A DNA stretch of 64,000 nucleotides from Acorus gramineus. Its lineage: Eukaryota; Streptophyta; Magnoliopsida; Acorales; Acoraceae. The notes below the pieces were generated by a model. It had not been told where the DNA came from and searched no databases. It saw only the letters and a program-made list of their open reading frames with translations. Positions 22,938-35,640 of this stretch are shown here, piece by piece. A program made the translations under genes and the position numbers. Location: NCBI GenBank assembly GCA_030737835.1, contig CM060848.1, positions 12,322,323-12,386,322 on the forward strand, read 5' to 3'. Every line of letters starts with the position of its first letter. The first letter of the stretch is position 1.

Positions 22938-25639
22938 TTTTTTTTTTTTTTTTTCGAAAAGAGGTAGTTCATTTCTAACTTGAAAATGGTTACAAATGGG
23001 CTGAATATGGGGGAGATTAGAAAAAAAAAAACAACTACATGGCTACAGAGGAAGGAAAGAGAGGGATCTAAGGACCCAGAAAGAGTCAGGATGATGCCCT
23101 CGCCAGATCGCAGCGACACGAGTTGTGCCACCTCGGTCTGAAGTGCATCACGGAACTCCCGAGACCCAAGCACACCAATTACTCCTCAGTGACGATAACT
23201 GACTTGGCACCCACTAAATATCTCCCCCAGTCTTGTAGGAGAGACGCCATATCCTCCCATAGGTTCTCGAAGTATACTGGTTGATCTTTGAATACCTGCC
23301 CGTTTCAAGCACGCCAGATAGCCCATAATCCTACCGGTATCACGATGCGCTTGAAACTATCTTGGAATCTTCTATCGCCTTGTCCCTCTCCATCCGTCAT
23401 GGCCACCCATAGCTCCTGCGTGTTTTGGAATGAGCAGGTAATCCCCATTGACACCCTGAGGGTGCCCCAGAATCTAAGCGAGATTGGGCATCTAAGGAAT
23501 AAGTGCTCAATTGTCTCAGGTTCGAGACCGCACATTACACAATCCGTCGAGGTCTCCAGTCTCCGTTTCGCCTGATAAACTTTGCTAAGAAGTCTTCCCT
23601 ACAGAGCGAGCCAAAGGAAAATCTTGATTTTGCAAGGAATTTCCATCGCCAAAGGATCGGTGTGCGCTCAGCCATGATCGGATGTCCAAGCTGTAACCTC
23701 GTCCAACACGCATACCCTAACTTCACCGAGTACTCGTTCTGTGGAGGAGAGACCCAAAACAGAGCGTCCATGACTGATGGTGAAGGTCCCTGCGTCGGAA
23801 GGCCTTGCAACAGCGCTGCTAGTTCAGAGACTTGGGTGTCCGAGGAGATTCTGCGCAAGTTCAGGTGCCATTCCCCCTCTTCTCTTCGGTGCTACCAAAC
23901 ATCACAAACTCTCTCATTCTTGCAATTAGCCGTGAGGAATAGGTGAGCAAAAAGTGAGCAAAATGGGGCCTCTCCACACCAAGAATCTCTCCAAAATCTT
24001 ATGTGCTCTCCATTTCCCAGCCTCCACCTGAGGCCATTGACGAATTCTTCACCTAGCTCGAGCCAGCCTTTGAATAAGAAGGACATTTTCTACGACATGT
24101 GGTGGAACAGGCACATTGCTGATCTTTCGCCGTATCTCTCCCTAAAGATCCTCGACCAAAACGAGTTATCATTGGATACCCATCGCCAAAGTTACTTGGA
24201 AAGGAGTGCTCTATTCATCGACTTGAGGTCTAGAATGCCAAAACCACCCTTCTCCCTCGGTTGGCATACCCTTTCCCATCTGACCATGCACGGGCTACGC
24301 GCTTCAGTACGTGACTTGTTCCAAAAGAACCGGCATCTAATGGAATCAAGGGTTTGGATAACACCCTTAGGGATGCGAAACATTGAGAAATAGAACATCG
24401 GTAGATTTGAAATCACCGCTCGAAGAAGGGTGAATCCCCCCCCCCCCCCCCCCCCCATGCTCAGAGCTTTGGATTGCCATCCTTCGAGTCTTTTTTGAAT
24501 TCGTTCAAGCAATGGAGCCCAATTCCATAGGAGCAGTCTATGTTGTACCAAGGGGAACCCCAGGTGTTTAGCTGGAGGCTTTGTTGTTGACACCCTAGAA
24601 TACTTGCCATGGCCGCAACAAGTGGAGCTTCGACGTTAACTGTAAAGAGCGCGCTCTTTGACCAATTGATGTGTAACCTCGACACTAGTGTGAAGCAATG
24701 CAATATGAACCGAATCCCCGCCATTACCGACATCGAGGGTTGGGCGAATACCATGGTATCGTCAGCGTATTGGAGATGGATAATAGGGGTACCTCCATGC
24801 ATACACGGTAGTCCCTCGATCCACCCATTAGATGCTGCCTTGCCACATATACGGTTGAACGCGTTTGCCACTAGGGAGAATAATAAAAGAAAGAGCGGGC
24901 TCTCTACCTCAACCCTCTACTGACCGGGAAATAAACTGTGCGCCACTCCATTAATGGCCACTGAAGCGCGCACCGTTGATAGACAATTCATCAGCATCTT
25001 CACCCATATCGGGGAGAAATCGTGTAGCCGAAGTACTTGCCATAAGAAGCTCTAGTTAGGGGTGGTAAACGAGCCGAAGAGTTGAGCTTTGACCTGTACC
25101 AGGCTCGGCTTGTTTAGTACCAGGCTCGGCTTGGCTCGCGACCGAGCTTCATTTCATGTTCAAGCTCGGCTCGTTGGGTCGGTTGAAGCTCGGCTCGGCT
25201 CGGGCTCGCTTAGCTAAAAAAAAACCTTGTTTAGCATTTGAAAAGTTACATTTCACAAATCACAACACCTTATACATGTGAAAGTGACATAAGCTCGGGC
25301 TCAGGCTCAGCTAGTTCCCCTTTTTCTGTTAAATAAACGAGCTCGCCTAGGCTTGGGCTCGGCTCATTTAGAAACTGAGCTTTAAAAATTGTTCAAGCTC
25401 GACTCGTTTGTCTCATGAACGAGCCTAAACGAGCTTTAACCAAGCTGAGCCGAGCCCGAGCTGCTCGGCTCATTTACCAACCCTAGCTCCAGTCGACCCG
25501 ATTGTACGCTTTGGAGAAGTCCAATTTGACAATGGCCCCGCTACGTTTGTCTTTGTGTAAACTGGATATGAGCTCATGAGTGATGGCAAACCTATCTTGA
25601 AGCGTACGTCCAGGGAGAAAAGCGTACGTTCGGAGATGC
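22938..25639 (-). mobile_element. 5'-truncated LINE with reverse-transcriptase relic
   Basis: Minus-strand fragments in order: RT motifs LDFSKAYNRVDW (about 25500), LQYADDTMVF with the catalytic YADD (about 24760), thumb-like and RIPKGVIQTL segments, FRIPK..WERVCQPREKGGFGI, a GNGEHIRFWRDSW connector and a zf-RVT-like CGLEPETIEHLFLRCP (about 23510). Frames are broken by stops and by a 21-base C run at 24436-24456. The 3' end is a ~19-base poly-A (poly-T on plus at 22936). ACCATCAATTGTT flanks both sides (22925-22937 and 25640-25652), a 13-bp target duplication. A hAT MITE sits within it at 25057-25485. Confidence 0.92.
25057..25485. mobile_element. hAT MITE nested inside the LINE
   Basis: Ends TAGGGGTGGTAAACGAGCCG and CGGCTCATTTACCAACCCTA match the ends of the large hAT transposon at 31388-35935. 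Flanking octamers GCTCTAGT and GCTCCAGT differ by one base, fitting an 8-bp hAT target duplication. Subterminal GGCTCGG/CCGAGC repeats are dense. It interrupts the LINE reading frame just after the KAYNRVDW motif, so it is younger than the LINE. Confidence 0.88.
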
Positions 25640-25652
25640 ACCATCAATTGTT

Positions 25653-26098
25653 ACATATATTCTCAGTTACAATTGTTTGAAATAGAAGCAAAAAACTAAT
25701 AATAATGGAGTAGTATGCAACAATAACGCCAAAATCTACAAAAGAAAAAAAAAGTGAAAATGAGTTTGATCACAGGCAAGATGGTCATTTAAAGTGATAT
25801 ATATGTTTTTTTTTCTATATTTTCAGTGATTTATATGAGTGTTTCATTTCACACAGATGAAATATTATGATAATATATCATTAAATTGGATTAAATGTTA
25901 ACACATGAACTAAATTGACTAACCATAAAAATTTAAATGATCTGTATGTCCAACTCCAAGTTTGCAAGGACTTATATGGGTTTATGGATGTTTATAGGAA
26001 CTCAAATGTTTTTAACTAAAAAATAATACCTTTTCGTACATGTGTCGGTGAAGACTTATTAATTAGACGAATAAGAGAGATTAAAAATGGTCGGACAC
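25653..26098. other. Spacer with a fragment of the large-palindrome family
   Basis: No gene. About 25960-26020 (GGACTTATATGGGTTTATGG, then GGAACTCAAATG) resembles the right end of the palindrome at 58541-59497, so it is probably a broken relative. Confidence 0.4.
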
Positions 26099-26609
26099 TT
26101 AGGCCTAGTTCGGCATTGAGATAAGGGGTTGGGATAAGGAAATAATTGGGTTAAATTACATGTTATCCCATATGACATAAGAAAAAAGGAATAAAGCATA
26201 GACAATTGTCTGTATTTTGAGAGAAAAAGTGAGGATATTTTATTCTAGGTAAAAGGTGTAATAGACTTTATCCCCATTTTTTAAACTCATTTTGTAAAAC
26301 ATGGACAACATTTATGACTACCATTCCCTAAAAAACAAAAATAAAAAATTTCATAAAACCAAAACTAAACAATATTAATGCCCCTTTAATAAAAATGGTA
26401 GACTTGATATTGTTAAATTTTTTTTGAAGTTATCCCATATTTTACATCATGTGATCTAAATATAAAGTTAAGGATAAGAACACAAAAAAATGGGGATAAC
26501 AAAATACATTACCAAATGTAAATATGGATAAAAACAATGGTCTTTTTATCCTCATAAATTAGGTTAATTTATCCTAAATATTTATCTCTTTACCAAACTA
26601 GGTCTTAGG
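26099..26609. mobile_element. MITE with TTA flanks (PIF/Harbinger- or Tourist-like)
   Basis: GGCCTAGTTCGGCATTGAGA at the left and the complement of GACCTAGTTTGGTAAAGAGA at the right are imperfect inverted termini. Both ends abut TTA, the usual target duplication of PIF/Harbinger MITEs. The interior is AT-rich and repeats GGATAA motifs. No coding capacity. Confidence 0.65.
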
Positions 26610-27150
26610 TGCTTATCCGATCCAGTGAAACATTTAAGTCCCTGTTTGCATATAAAATATAATTTATTTTTGAATATACAGATATTGTAACAAATTATAT
26701 GTTTCCTCTAACAAAAAAATTCACTTGGAGTAGTGAGAATTCATACGGAGGTGTAAATAATAATAACATGCAGAAGGCCGGCCAAATTGTTTAGGCCACT
26801 ATAAGGGCCCCACCAAAGGAGGATCCCAATTCGATGTGGTTATTTATTTTATTTTTTTTCATATTTTATAAGGATTTGTATTTTATTTTTTGTTTGATTA
26901 TAAAAATTAGATATCCGGTTAGCACCCCTTTTGAAAAGAGGTCAGGGAACAAAAGTAGATATCTTTTCTTTAGCAAACTTTTATACATTCTCCAAGTTTA
27001 AGGAATTTCTTTTTTGTTGTTTTTATTTGTAAAAAATGAAAATTTAATAAGTGTTTTCTTTTTCGTATATTTTTTTTTATTCAAGTTTCCATTTTCCATT
27101 GTTGATGGCAATCGTATCAGTAAAGATTTTCACAATGCACAATTTTATTA
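26610..27150. other. AT-rich spacer
   Basis: No gene or intact element recognised. Confidence 0.4.
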
Positions 27151-28529
27151 AGGAAAAAAATCCAAATAACCCCGTGTAAACTACTTGAAATTCATATAGG
27201 GCCGGTCTTGAGATAAATAAATCTAGGTGGACCCTATGCCAACTCATAAAATGGGTCTCTATAGATGTATATTAAATTTTTGAAGTGAATGGTTTAACCA
27301 TATTAGTAATAAAAAAATCAAGACTAATAAAAAAATGATAATAATAATTTAAAAAAATACAAAAAAAAAAATACTCATCGAATTCTTCTTTTAAAAAGAA
27401 AAAAGAAATAAGATCATTTTTTTTATAGAAAATAAATAAACCCTATAAAATAGGAATATGCTAAAAATATATTAAAAATATAAAGATACATATGAGATTT
27501 TTTAAAAATCACAAAAAATACTTTGCACAATGATGTCGACAAAGATTACATTTTCAAGGAGAGAACTTAAAATTTTAAAATTTAAAATAAATAGGAAGAC
27601 ATATTCAAGTTATTTTTTATAAACAAAATTAGTTTTAGAGTGTTGTTACAGACAACTTTTATTCCAATCTCAATTCCAGTCCTATATGCGTCGATAGAAA
27701 ATTATCAGAGCGTATACTCAACTTAGCAAGGTATATACTTTGATAAATTTTATTTTCACATTTTTTATAAATGCATTTATACAATTCATTAGATGATATG
27801 CTTCATTTTTTTGTAAAAACACGACCCCATTAGATGATATATACTATTTTTAAAAAATTCAAAACACTTGTAAATTGAATTTAAGGCTGAAAAATAAACT
27901 GGGTGTATAATTACCTTTAATTTTAATATCAAAAGCTTAACATAGAAAAAAATTCATAGATTTTGGGGCCCTCTTTGAAGAAGGGCCCCTAGGCGGTCAC
28001 CTACCCGGCCTATAGTCAGGGCCGGCCATGAATCCATATAACCCCCTGGCCTTTCTTAAAGTCCATATAACCCTCTGAAAACACCTATATAAATCTAAAT
28101 AATCCCGAGTTAAATTTTCGTTGACAGTTTTGGATTATTCTACGAATATTTTGATTGGTTAACTCTGGTTGAAAACATATTATATCAATAACCCCCTACA
28201 ATGTGTTAAAAATGCACAAACTTCTTTGTAAATGATAATTTTATTTCTCTGAGTAGGGTTTTATAATCTATCCAAAATGATGAAATCGTCATGTATAGAA
28301 GATTTTTCATATTTTTAATAAATTATAGAAGGTTTTTAGTATATTATGTCTCTAATCAAGGTTAACCAATCAGAATATTCATAAAATATTTTTAATATGT
28401 CAATAAAAATTTAACTAAGAGAGTTATTTAGGTCACATAGGTGTTTTTAGAGGATTATATGAACATGAGGAACCCAGGGGTAATATGGATTTCATGAAGT
28501 TCACATAAGATTGTTTGAATTTTTTCCTT
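27151..28529. mobile_element. Long-inverted-repeat MITE, copy C, split by a nested element
   Basis: Left part (27151 to about 27197, GGAAAAAAATCCAAATAACC) and right part (about 28030-28529, ending GAATTTTTTCC) together make one copy of the family seen at 22376. The outer flanks both read TTTTATTAA, a likely 9-bp target duplication. A hAT-like element occupies the middle. Confidence 0.75.
27198..28027. mobile_element. hAT-like element nested in MITE copy C
   Basis: Left end GGCCGGTCTTGA and right end TCAGGGCCGGCC are imperfect inverted repeats of a CAGGGCCGGC type common in plant hAT elements. The right subterminal region has GGGCCCTCTTTGAAGAAGGG and GGCGGTCACCTACCCGGCC. The interior is very AT-rich without a recognisable transposase. 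The host MITE sequence TTCATATA/TCCATATA is repeated at the two junctions. Confidence 0.6.
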
Positions 28530-29857
28530 TTTATTAAATGGTGTTGATCAAAGGATCATTTGTAAGTATAACACGTGTGTGTCGCATGCCAAGACTACAC
28601 ATTTTTTAAAACAAGGAGTTAACTTTTTCCATACGAAACTAAAATTACAAAAAATTTCATAGCAAAAAAATTATAAGATCAAAATTTAATAAAATATAAA
28701 TAATTATTTTAAAATATACTTTTCATATATAAAAACCCAAGAATTCTCTTTTATGCTTATGTTAGAGAATCATTTCATCACTTTCACACCATTCACTTCA
28801 TACCAAATTTCATCACAAAGCATAAGCCAGCCCCACCTCATATGCTATCCATCAAAATCATCACTATGAGTATTTTGACCCATCCCCCTTTTCCAACATT
28901 CGGTTCCCAATGGTCCCCATATTGCTCATTATATATATAAAAAAAAGCAATGTGAAACAGAATAAAATATCCAAAGAAATCAAACAAACCACTTGACAGA
29001 TTTCATCAACCGAAAAGAAACTTCGTTTTTATTGTATCATTTCAACCATTAAAAAAAAAAAAAAGTGTTGTTACATTCAGTTTTTTTTTATAGTATAAAA
29101 TATAGTTATATATATCTCGTTAAAAATTTAATAAAATATATACATAGTTAGATGATATATATACGTATATACCTCGTTAAATATTTTTATACACTTAAAA
29201 AAACTGTTAATTTAACTCGAATTAGAGTGATATGTATTTTTTATCAAAGCATATATGATGTTTACTATTTAAAAAAAAATAAAACATGTGTGGTCTGAGT
29301 TTTAGTTGACAAATGTGACTCAACCAAACATTTTTCTTAAAAAAATGCACATAAAGAGGTTTCATATTGTGTGGACGCTTCCCTTCACACCTAACTGTTT
29401 TGCCCACCCATCAAAAAAAAAAAAAAAACCTCCATTTTGTAGGTCTTTGTTTGGTATGGAGAGAGGCAAGAATCATTTTTTTTTATTAATATCTAGATTT
29501 TGATTTTATTTTTTTGAATATTGTAGAATTTTGGCATATGAAATTTATAAACAAATTTCAGGAAAATTTCAAAAGCTATAATCATATTTATTTGAGAAAA
29601 AAAATCCCAAAGTAGATTCTGAAAAGAAAAAGAAATTATTTTGTTCCTTATCTATCTTGAATCATTTATTCCCAAAATAAAAAAAAATTCCAATCCACAA
29701 TACCAAATCGCCCCTAAAATCTATGGGATTCCATTCCTCAAAAAAAAAAATTATATTTTCGAAAGATAAGATTAGGCAAAACCTCTGAGGTTAGAACTGT
29801 ACCTTTATTTAGTGGGGAATCTAATGATGTCACAATTATATCATATATATAAAAAAA
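28530..29857. other. AT-rich spacer
   Basis: No gene recognised. Contains poly-A runs and short palindromic tracts around 29100-29180 (TATATCTCGTTAAAAATTT and TATACCTCGTTAAATATTT). Confidence 0.4.
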
Positions 29858-30389
29858 GAAAAAATCCATACAACCCCCTATCAACGGATTAAAATTCATA
29901 TAATCCCAAGACTTTTCTTGAAATCCAAATAACCAAAACATTTAGTAAATCCAAATAACCCATCCAGAGTAAAATATCTATTGACAAATGATAAATATTT
30001 TATGAATATTCTATTTGATTAATCCTGTATGAAAGCATAATACACCAAAAAAATCCTACAATGTGTTAAAAATGTAAAAAAATCATTTATAAATGAAGAT
30101 TTTACCCCTCCAGATAGGGTTTTATAATCTATTCAGATGAGTAAAATCATCTTTTTATAAAAAATTTTACATTTTTAATATATTGTAGAGTTTTTTAGTA
30201 TATTATGTTTTCAATCAATGTTAACTAAATAGAATATTAATAAAATATTTATCTCATGTCAACAGAAATTTCATTTAAGGGGTTATTTGGATTTACAAGG
30301 TATTTTTATAAGATTATATAAATTTTAAAAAAAATCAGAGGGTTATAAGAATTTCAGTCAGTTTATACGGGGTTATTTGGATTTTTTCC
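29858..30389. mobile_element. Long-inverted-repeat MITE, copy D
   Basis: Starts GAAAAAATCCATACAACC and ends GGGGTTATTTGGATTTTTTC, with the same ordered inner tracts as copies A-C (CCTACAATGTGTTAAAAATG, then AGATAGGGTTTTATAATC). More diverged than copy B; its flanks are A-runs, so a target duplication cannot be read. Confidence 0.8.
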
Positions 30390-31379
30390 AAAAAAAAAAC
30401 AATGTTAGGCAACTCGGGGAGACCTAATCAAATGTATTAAGGAGTTTTTTTTGGGGGATAAAGATGTGTTCAAGGCATGATATGGGAGTCAACAATCAAA
30501 TCTTGCTTATGTGTCAACTTCACATATATTTTTTATTATTATATACATATATAAATTGTTTCAATGGATGTCAAGAATTTATTTTGAGAGGACCTCTCCA
30601 ACAACTTTTCGAAAGGTCAAGTCACGCCGAACGCGTTATGAAATTAATCAGTTTTTTATTAAAAAAAAGTCAGCTTTTCATCGTACCAATAAAATAATCT
30701 AACCAATATTATTATTATTATTTGTCTAATAATGGATACAGTAGGTTGAGTCGGGGTGAAGTTTAATCTGAACTCAAAATAAAATTGGAGAAAGTCATGT
30801 CAAATCTGATTTAACTTAATCTTTAAACCTAATTCGTCGTGTTTGGATTGAGTTCGGATCAGGTCACATTCAATTTTAAAAATATGTAATTTAAAATAAT
30901 TAATATTATGAAATAGTTGATGCTTACATGGAAGGAATAAGAAAAATAAAAATAAAGAACAATGTAATAAAAAAATAAAAAAAATATATAAAATTGATAG
31001 ATTTTAGATGAAAATAAATTAAACAATTTAAATTTTATCTTACAAATAATCAATTAGAAAATGACTTAGATATTTTATTTCGAGTTCGAGTTATCGGAAC
31101 CCTTAACCCATAATCAATTAGAATTATGTTTAGGCAGTTCAGATTGAATTCGAATGATAAAATCCTAACTTAAACCTTAAAAAGTCCGATTGGGTCAGTT
31201 TAATCCACCAAGTTGTACCCCTACATACTAATTGGAATTCACATAGGTATTTGGAAATTGGGGATAATTAGAGTATTTGTTTTAACAAATATATTTTATT
31301 TTTTTTGGGTAGGTCCCTTGGGGACATGAAATTATGTGCATTTTTCAAACTTTACACGTATGCTCAACTGCCCCTGGTC
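30390..31379. other. AT-rich spacer left of the hAT transposon
   Basis: No gene recognised. 30735-31215 carries GGTTGAGTCGGGGTGAAG, GGATTGAGTTCGGATCAGG and GTTCGAGTTATCGG-like tracts, the style of decayed hAT MITEs, but termini could not be defined. Confidence 0.4.
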
Positions 31380-31639
31380 CTTGAAGCTAGGGCTGGTAAA
31401 CGAGCCGAACGAGCCGAGCTTCAACCTGCTCAGGCTCGGCTCGTTTATTTTTAGGCTCTGCTCGAGCTCGGCTCGGCTCGTTTACGAGCTTAATTTTGTG
31501 TTCAGGCTCGGCTCGTTGGACTCGTGCAAAGCTCAGCTGAAGCTCGGCTCAGGCTCGTTAGAAGCTAAAATTAATTTTTTAAGCATTTTAGAAGTTAATT
31601 TTCACAAATCACAACACTTTGTAGATGTTCAAAATTCCA

Positions 31640-32150
31640 CACTAATAAACAACATATTCAAAATAAACAAAAAATAACAACATATTTAAAATTCATCACC
31701 TTGAACAACTCCAACAGTCAACACCAAACATATTAATCAAACAACCTTTCATAATTCAACCACCAAACAACCTTTCATAATTCAACCACAGTAATAACAA
31801 TCCACACTAATAAACAGTCCAGTGAATCCATACTAACAAACAGTCCACACTAATAAACAAACATATTTAATAATGGATAACAGTCCATACTAATAGATAA
31901 CAGTCCACAATAATAGATAACAGTTCACACACAGACCACACTAATAAACAGTCTAGTGAGTCCAAACTAACAAATAGTCCACACTAATAAACAAACATAA
32001 TAGATAACAGTCCACACAGACCACACTAATAAACAATCCAGTGAGTCCAAACTAACAAATAGTCCACACTAATAAACAAACATAATAGATAACAGTCCAC
32101 ACTAATAGATAACAGACCACACTAATAAACAATCCAGTGAGTCCAAACCA
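31640..32150. repeat. Minisatellite-like array inside the hAT element
   Basis: Irregular tandem copies of CAGTCCACACTAATAAACAA, AATAGATAACAGTCCACAC and CCAGTGAGTCCAAACTAAC fill the region between the transposase gene and the left subterminal repeats. Confidence 0.8.
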
Positions 32151-32181
32151 CCTTGAACACCTCCGATCAACACCCTATAGA

Positions 32182-34506
32182 TTACTGCATTGAACAAAAA
32201 AATAAAATAGCAAAAGATGCATAAGTTCCAACAATGGATTGATCTTTGACACAATGGATTCACACTGACAAACAAAATGCCAAAGATTTAAAATAAAAAT
32301 GAGATTTACCTTTGTAGTAGTCTCTCCACCTTCAATGACAACTTGCATGAATTCTTCCTCGGTCTGTACATATAACGTATAAGATAAATGAGATACATAT
32401 TATGTAATCACTACGTTAATAGAAGAAATGTAGAATATATAATTATACTTACATTTGATGACTCAACAAGACCAAAATCAGTACGTAACCAATCTTCAGC
32501 ACAAATTAAAGCTTCGATTGTCTCGGGCTTCAATGAACTGCAATACTGATCAAGAACTCATCCTCCTGCACTAAAAGCAGACTCAGAAGCAACAGTAGTC
32601 GCAGGAATGGAGAGTATGTCACGAGCCATTTTTGATAGGTTACGAAACTTGAGTGTATTTGCTTTCCACCAAACTAAAGCATCAAACTCATTATTCACAT
32701 CATCTTCAGGCAAGTAAATCCCTTCTTCCAGATAAACATCCAACTCTGACTTCATTGGTTGAACAACATCTAACTGCTTGGCCCACAAATCAAATTCATT
32801 TCTGCTCTTAGTTTTCCCCTTAGAAAAGGGAGGAACACTAGGGATATTGCCACTACTTGATGCCACATCTTTTGATACATAATCCTTGTACAGTTCATGT
32901 AAGTAATGACGCACAAGATCAATTTGCACCCTTGCTTCAGATGTAGAATATATTTTGGGGAAACAAAACTCAATAAGCATCATTTTATATCGAGGGTCTA
33001 ACACTGCAGCAATTGCCATCAATAGATTGCACTCCCCCCAATACTTGTCAAATTTTTCATTCATCTTCTCAGTCATTCGAATCATGTAATCTCTAGTATC
33101 CAAACACACTACATTCAATATTTCCTTTATTTTCCAAATCTCAGCAAGAAACAAATTTGAAGTAGGATAAGAACATCCTGAAAAAGCATTTGTTGCTTCA
33201 TTAAAAATCTCTAAAAACTTGCACACCTCCTCAGCGCGTGACCAATCCTCATCAGATGGCAACCATTTGTAGTTAGGATCCCTTTCTTTGTACCTTGGAA
33301 ACACCTGTTTGAACTCAATGGCAGACTCTAACATTGCATACGTTGAGTTCCACCTAGTAGGTACATCTAGGATTAAGCGCTTAGAAGTAGGCAATTGCAA
33401 TTGTTTCACAATTTCCATAAACTTGTGAAGCCGTGATGGAGACATTTTTATATACTTGACACTCTCACGCACATTTTCTATTAGATCCCGTATTTCACTC
33501 AACCCATCTTGCACCATTAGATTTAAAACATGTGCACAACAACGACATGAAAAAATTTTCCACCAAAGAAAAGGCTTCCTTTCACTGAAAAATAATCTTT
33601 CAAGTTTCTAACAACCACATCATTTGCAGATGCATTATCTAAAGTGATAGTGGACACCTTGTTCTCAATCCCCCAATCAATTAGACACTTAAAGATGCTA
33701 TCAGCAATGGCTACACCAGTGTGTGGAGGTGGTAAACAATAAAAACTTAAAATTCTTTTATGCAACGTCCAATCTGAATCTAAATAATGTCCAGTCAAGC
33801 ACATGTATCCAATGGTTTGATTTGATGTCCATAAATCAGCAGTCAAACTAAATCTGTCAATGCTAGAAAATGCAACTTTCAACTTTTCTTTTTCAATGGC
33901 AAAAACTTTCATTACATCATTCTTCACAGATTGACGCTTCAATGGCTCATATCTTGGGTTAAGTGTTTTGAGAAGCAGTATAAAAAGCTCATGTTCAACC
34001 ATTCTAAATGGATACTCATGCACAATAATCATCTTAGTAAGAATATCTCTTACCTTGTCCTTATCATACTTGTAGTTTGTTAACCCCCCTCCGCCATGAA
34101 TTGCATCTGCCAACCCTTCCCAAGCCAACAATTTTTGCTTCTTGCTGCCTTGACCCGAGATATTGGTTAGACAAACTGTGCAAACCTTCAAGTGTCTTAA
34201 CAGATGGGTAGTGGCCCCCTTCAGAGTCATATAAAATGGCTGGTTGCAATAGTTGCACTTCGCCTTTTGGCTTCCACTTTCATCCGTTAATACTAAAAAA
34301 TCTTCCCACACTTTTGATGTCCTCTTCCTTGTAGTTTTCTTTTTAGATAGTTGAGATGCCTCTTGAGAAGGTTGAGATGCTCCTTCATCTGGGGTACTAT
34401 CAGCTGTAGCAGCCTCTCTAGTTTGAGCCCCTTCAGGTTGAGTAATGGAAGCCTCTCCAGGTTGAGTAATGGAAGCCATATCTGGTGGATTGGTAGTGGT
34501 CAGCAT
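32182..34506 (-). pseudogene. hAT transposase (BED finger, RNase H-like core, hAT dimerisation), inactivated
   Basis: Minus-strand exons 34506-32453, 32363-32310 and 32184-32182 carry GT..AG introns that fit the phase, for an ancestral product of about 703 residues. In order: a BED finger (KVWEDF, then CNYC and HLLRH), an LTADLWTSNQTIGYMCLTGH core start, CCAHVLNLMVQDGL, a DVPTRWNSTYAML segment, and the C-terminal hAT dimerisation signature (IPATTVASESAFS). Two lesions are visible: a one-base loss near 33542, between KFFH and CRCCAH, and a TGA at 32560-32558 directly after FSAGG where related proteins continue. The short final exons remain open. Either lesion could be a sequencing error, but both together indicate a non-autonomous copy. 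Confidence 0.93.
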
Positions 34507-35216
34507 AAACCTAGACAAAAGAAGTAGTCAACATTGTTAATCTACACAAAAAAAAGTGGGACTGAAAGATTTATCTAAATAAGAAAGTCTAAGTATGTAT
34601 TCTCTGATGAAATTTATACTCCAATGAACCATATAAACCCACTTATAAAAATATAAAAAGTTATATGCTTCATCATTGCATGGGGGGCATAAACCTAAAT
34701 AAGAAAGTCTAGGTACATGCTTGACAATGATAATCCATGGTGTCATACATACATAGGAGTATGCTAAACATGAAGTAAGGTACAAACGATAATGAGTTTT
34801 GAAACTCTCCAATACACAATTCAGTTCCTATCATTCCTATCTTCCACAATTCAGTACAAACGATAATGAGATAAACATATACACATAACATTTATGTCTC
34901 TGCCCCGGACCAAAATTCAAAGCCATGACCCTATAATACTAAGCTACTGGTGAATCAAAATATCTAGCTAATGATACAAAATGCAGGTGGTGATAACTGA
35001 TAATTGATAAAAAGGGGATCAAATAACCATAACATGTTACAGGGGATCAAATAATATGTGCCCATATTAGATGCATTCACATAGTATAAATAAAAAAATT
35101 GAGCACTCTGTTAAAAAAAACCCTAAATCAACAAAGCTACAACAATGGAATCCAGTAAAAAAAAAATAAACCCTAGATCTACAAAATAAATCATCCTGGA
35201 GGGACTATGACGAACC

Positions 35217-35640
35217 TTACCAGGTTGATCGCGGCGTCGGGGAGTTCGCGGGCTGCGGTGGTCGGGGAAGGCGAGAGGCGTGCGCGGGGAGGGCGAGCGG
35301 CGTCGGGGTTGCCGAGAGATTACGCCGAGAGAGAGAGAGAGAGAGAGAGAGATCGCCGAGACCGAGAGATTACGCCGAGTGATTCGTGGGCTGCGGTGGT
35401 CGGGGAAGGCGAGAGGCGTGCGCGGGGAGGGCGAGCGGCGTCGGGGTTGCCGAGAGATTACGCCGAGAGAGAGAGAGAGAGATCGCCGAGAGATTACACC
35501 GAGAGAGAGAGAAAGAGAGAGATCGCCGAGACGCCGAGAGATTACGCCGACTGATTCGGGGGCTGCGGTGGTCGGGGAAGGCGAGAGGGTCGCTGGTCGG
35601 CTAGGGTTTCCATTGATGAGAGATTGAGATTTGACTTTGA
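35217..35640. repeat. Tandem repeat with GA microsatellites in the hAT leader
   Basis: GGGCTGCGGTGGTCGGGGAA starts three units, near 35248, 35388 and 35559. The first two continue through GGCGAGCGGCGTCGGGGTTG and (GA)n runs to GAGATTACGCCGA; the third is truncated. It lies in the presumed 5' leader of the transposase, so it expands non-coding sequence. Open frames across it are repeat artefacts. Confidence 0.85.

Noticed and set aside
24436-24456. Poly-C run as a functional G-quadruplex or frameshift signal
   Set aside because: A simple homopolymer in a dead LINE, and prone to sequencing error; the similar run at 53997-54013 has no context either.
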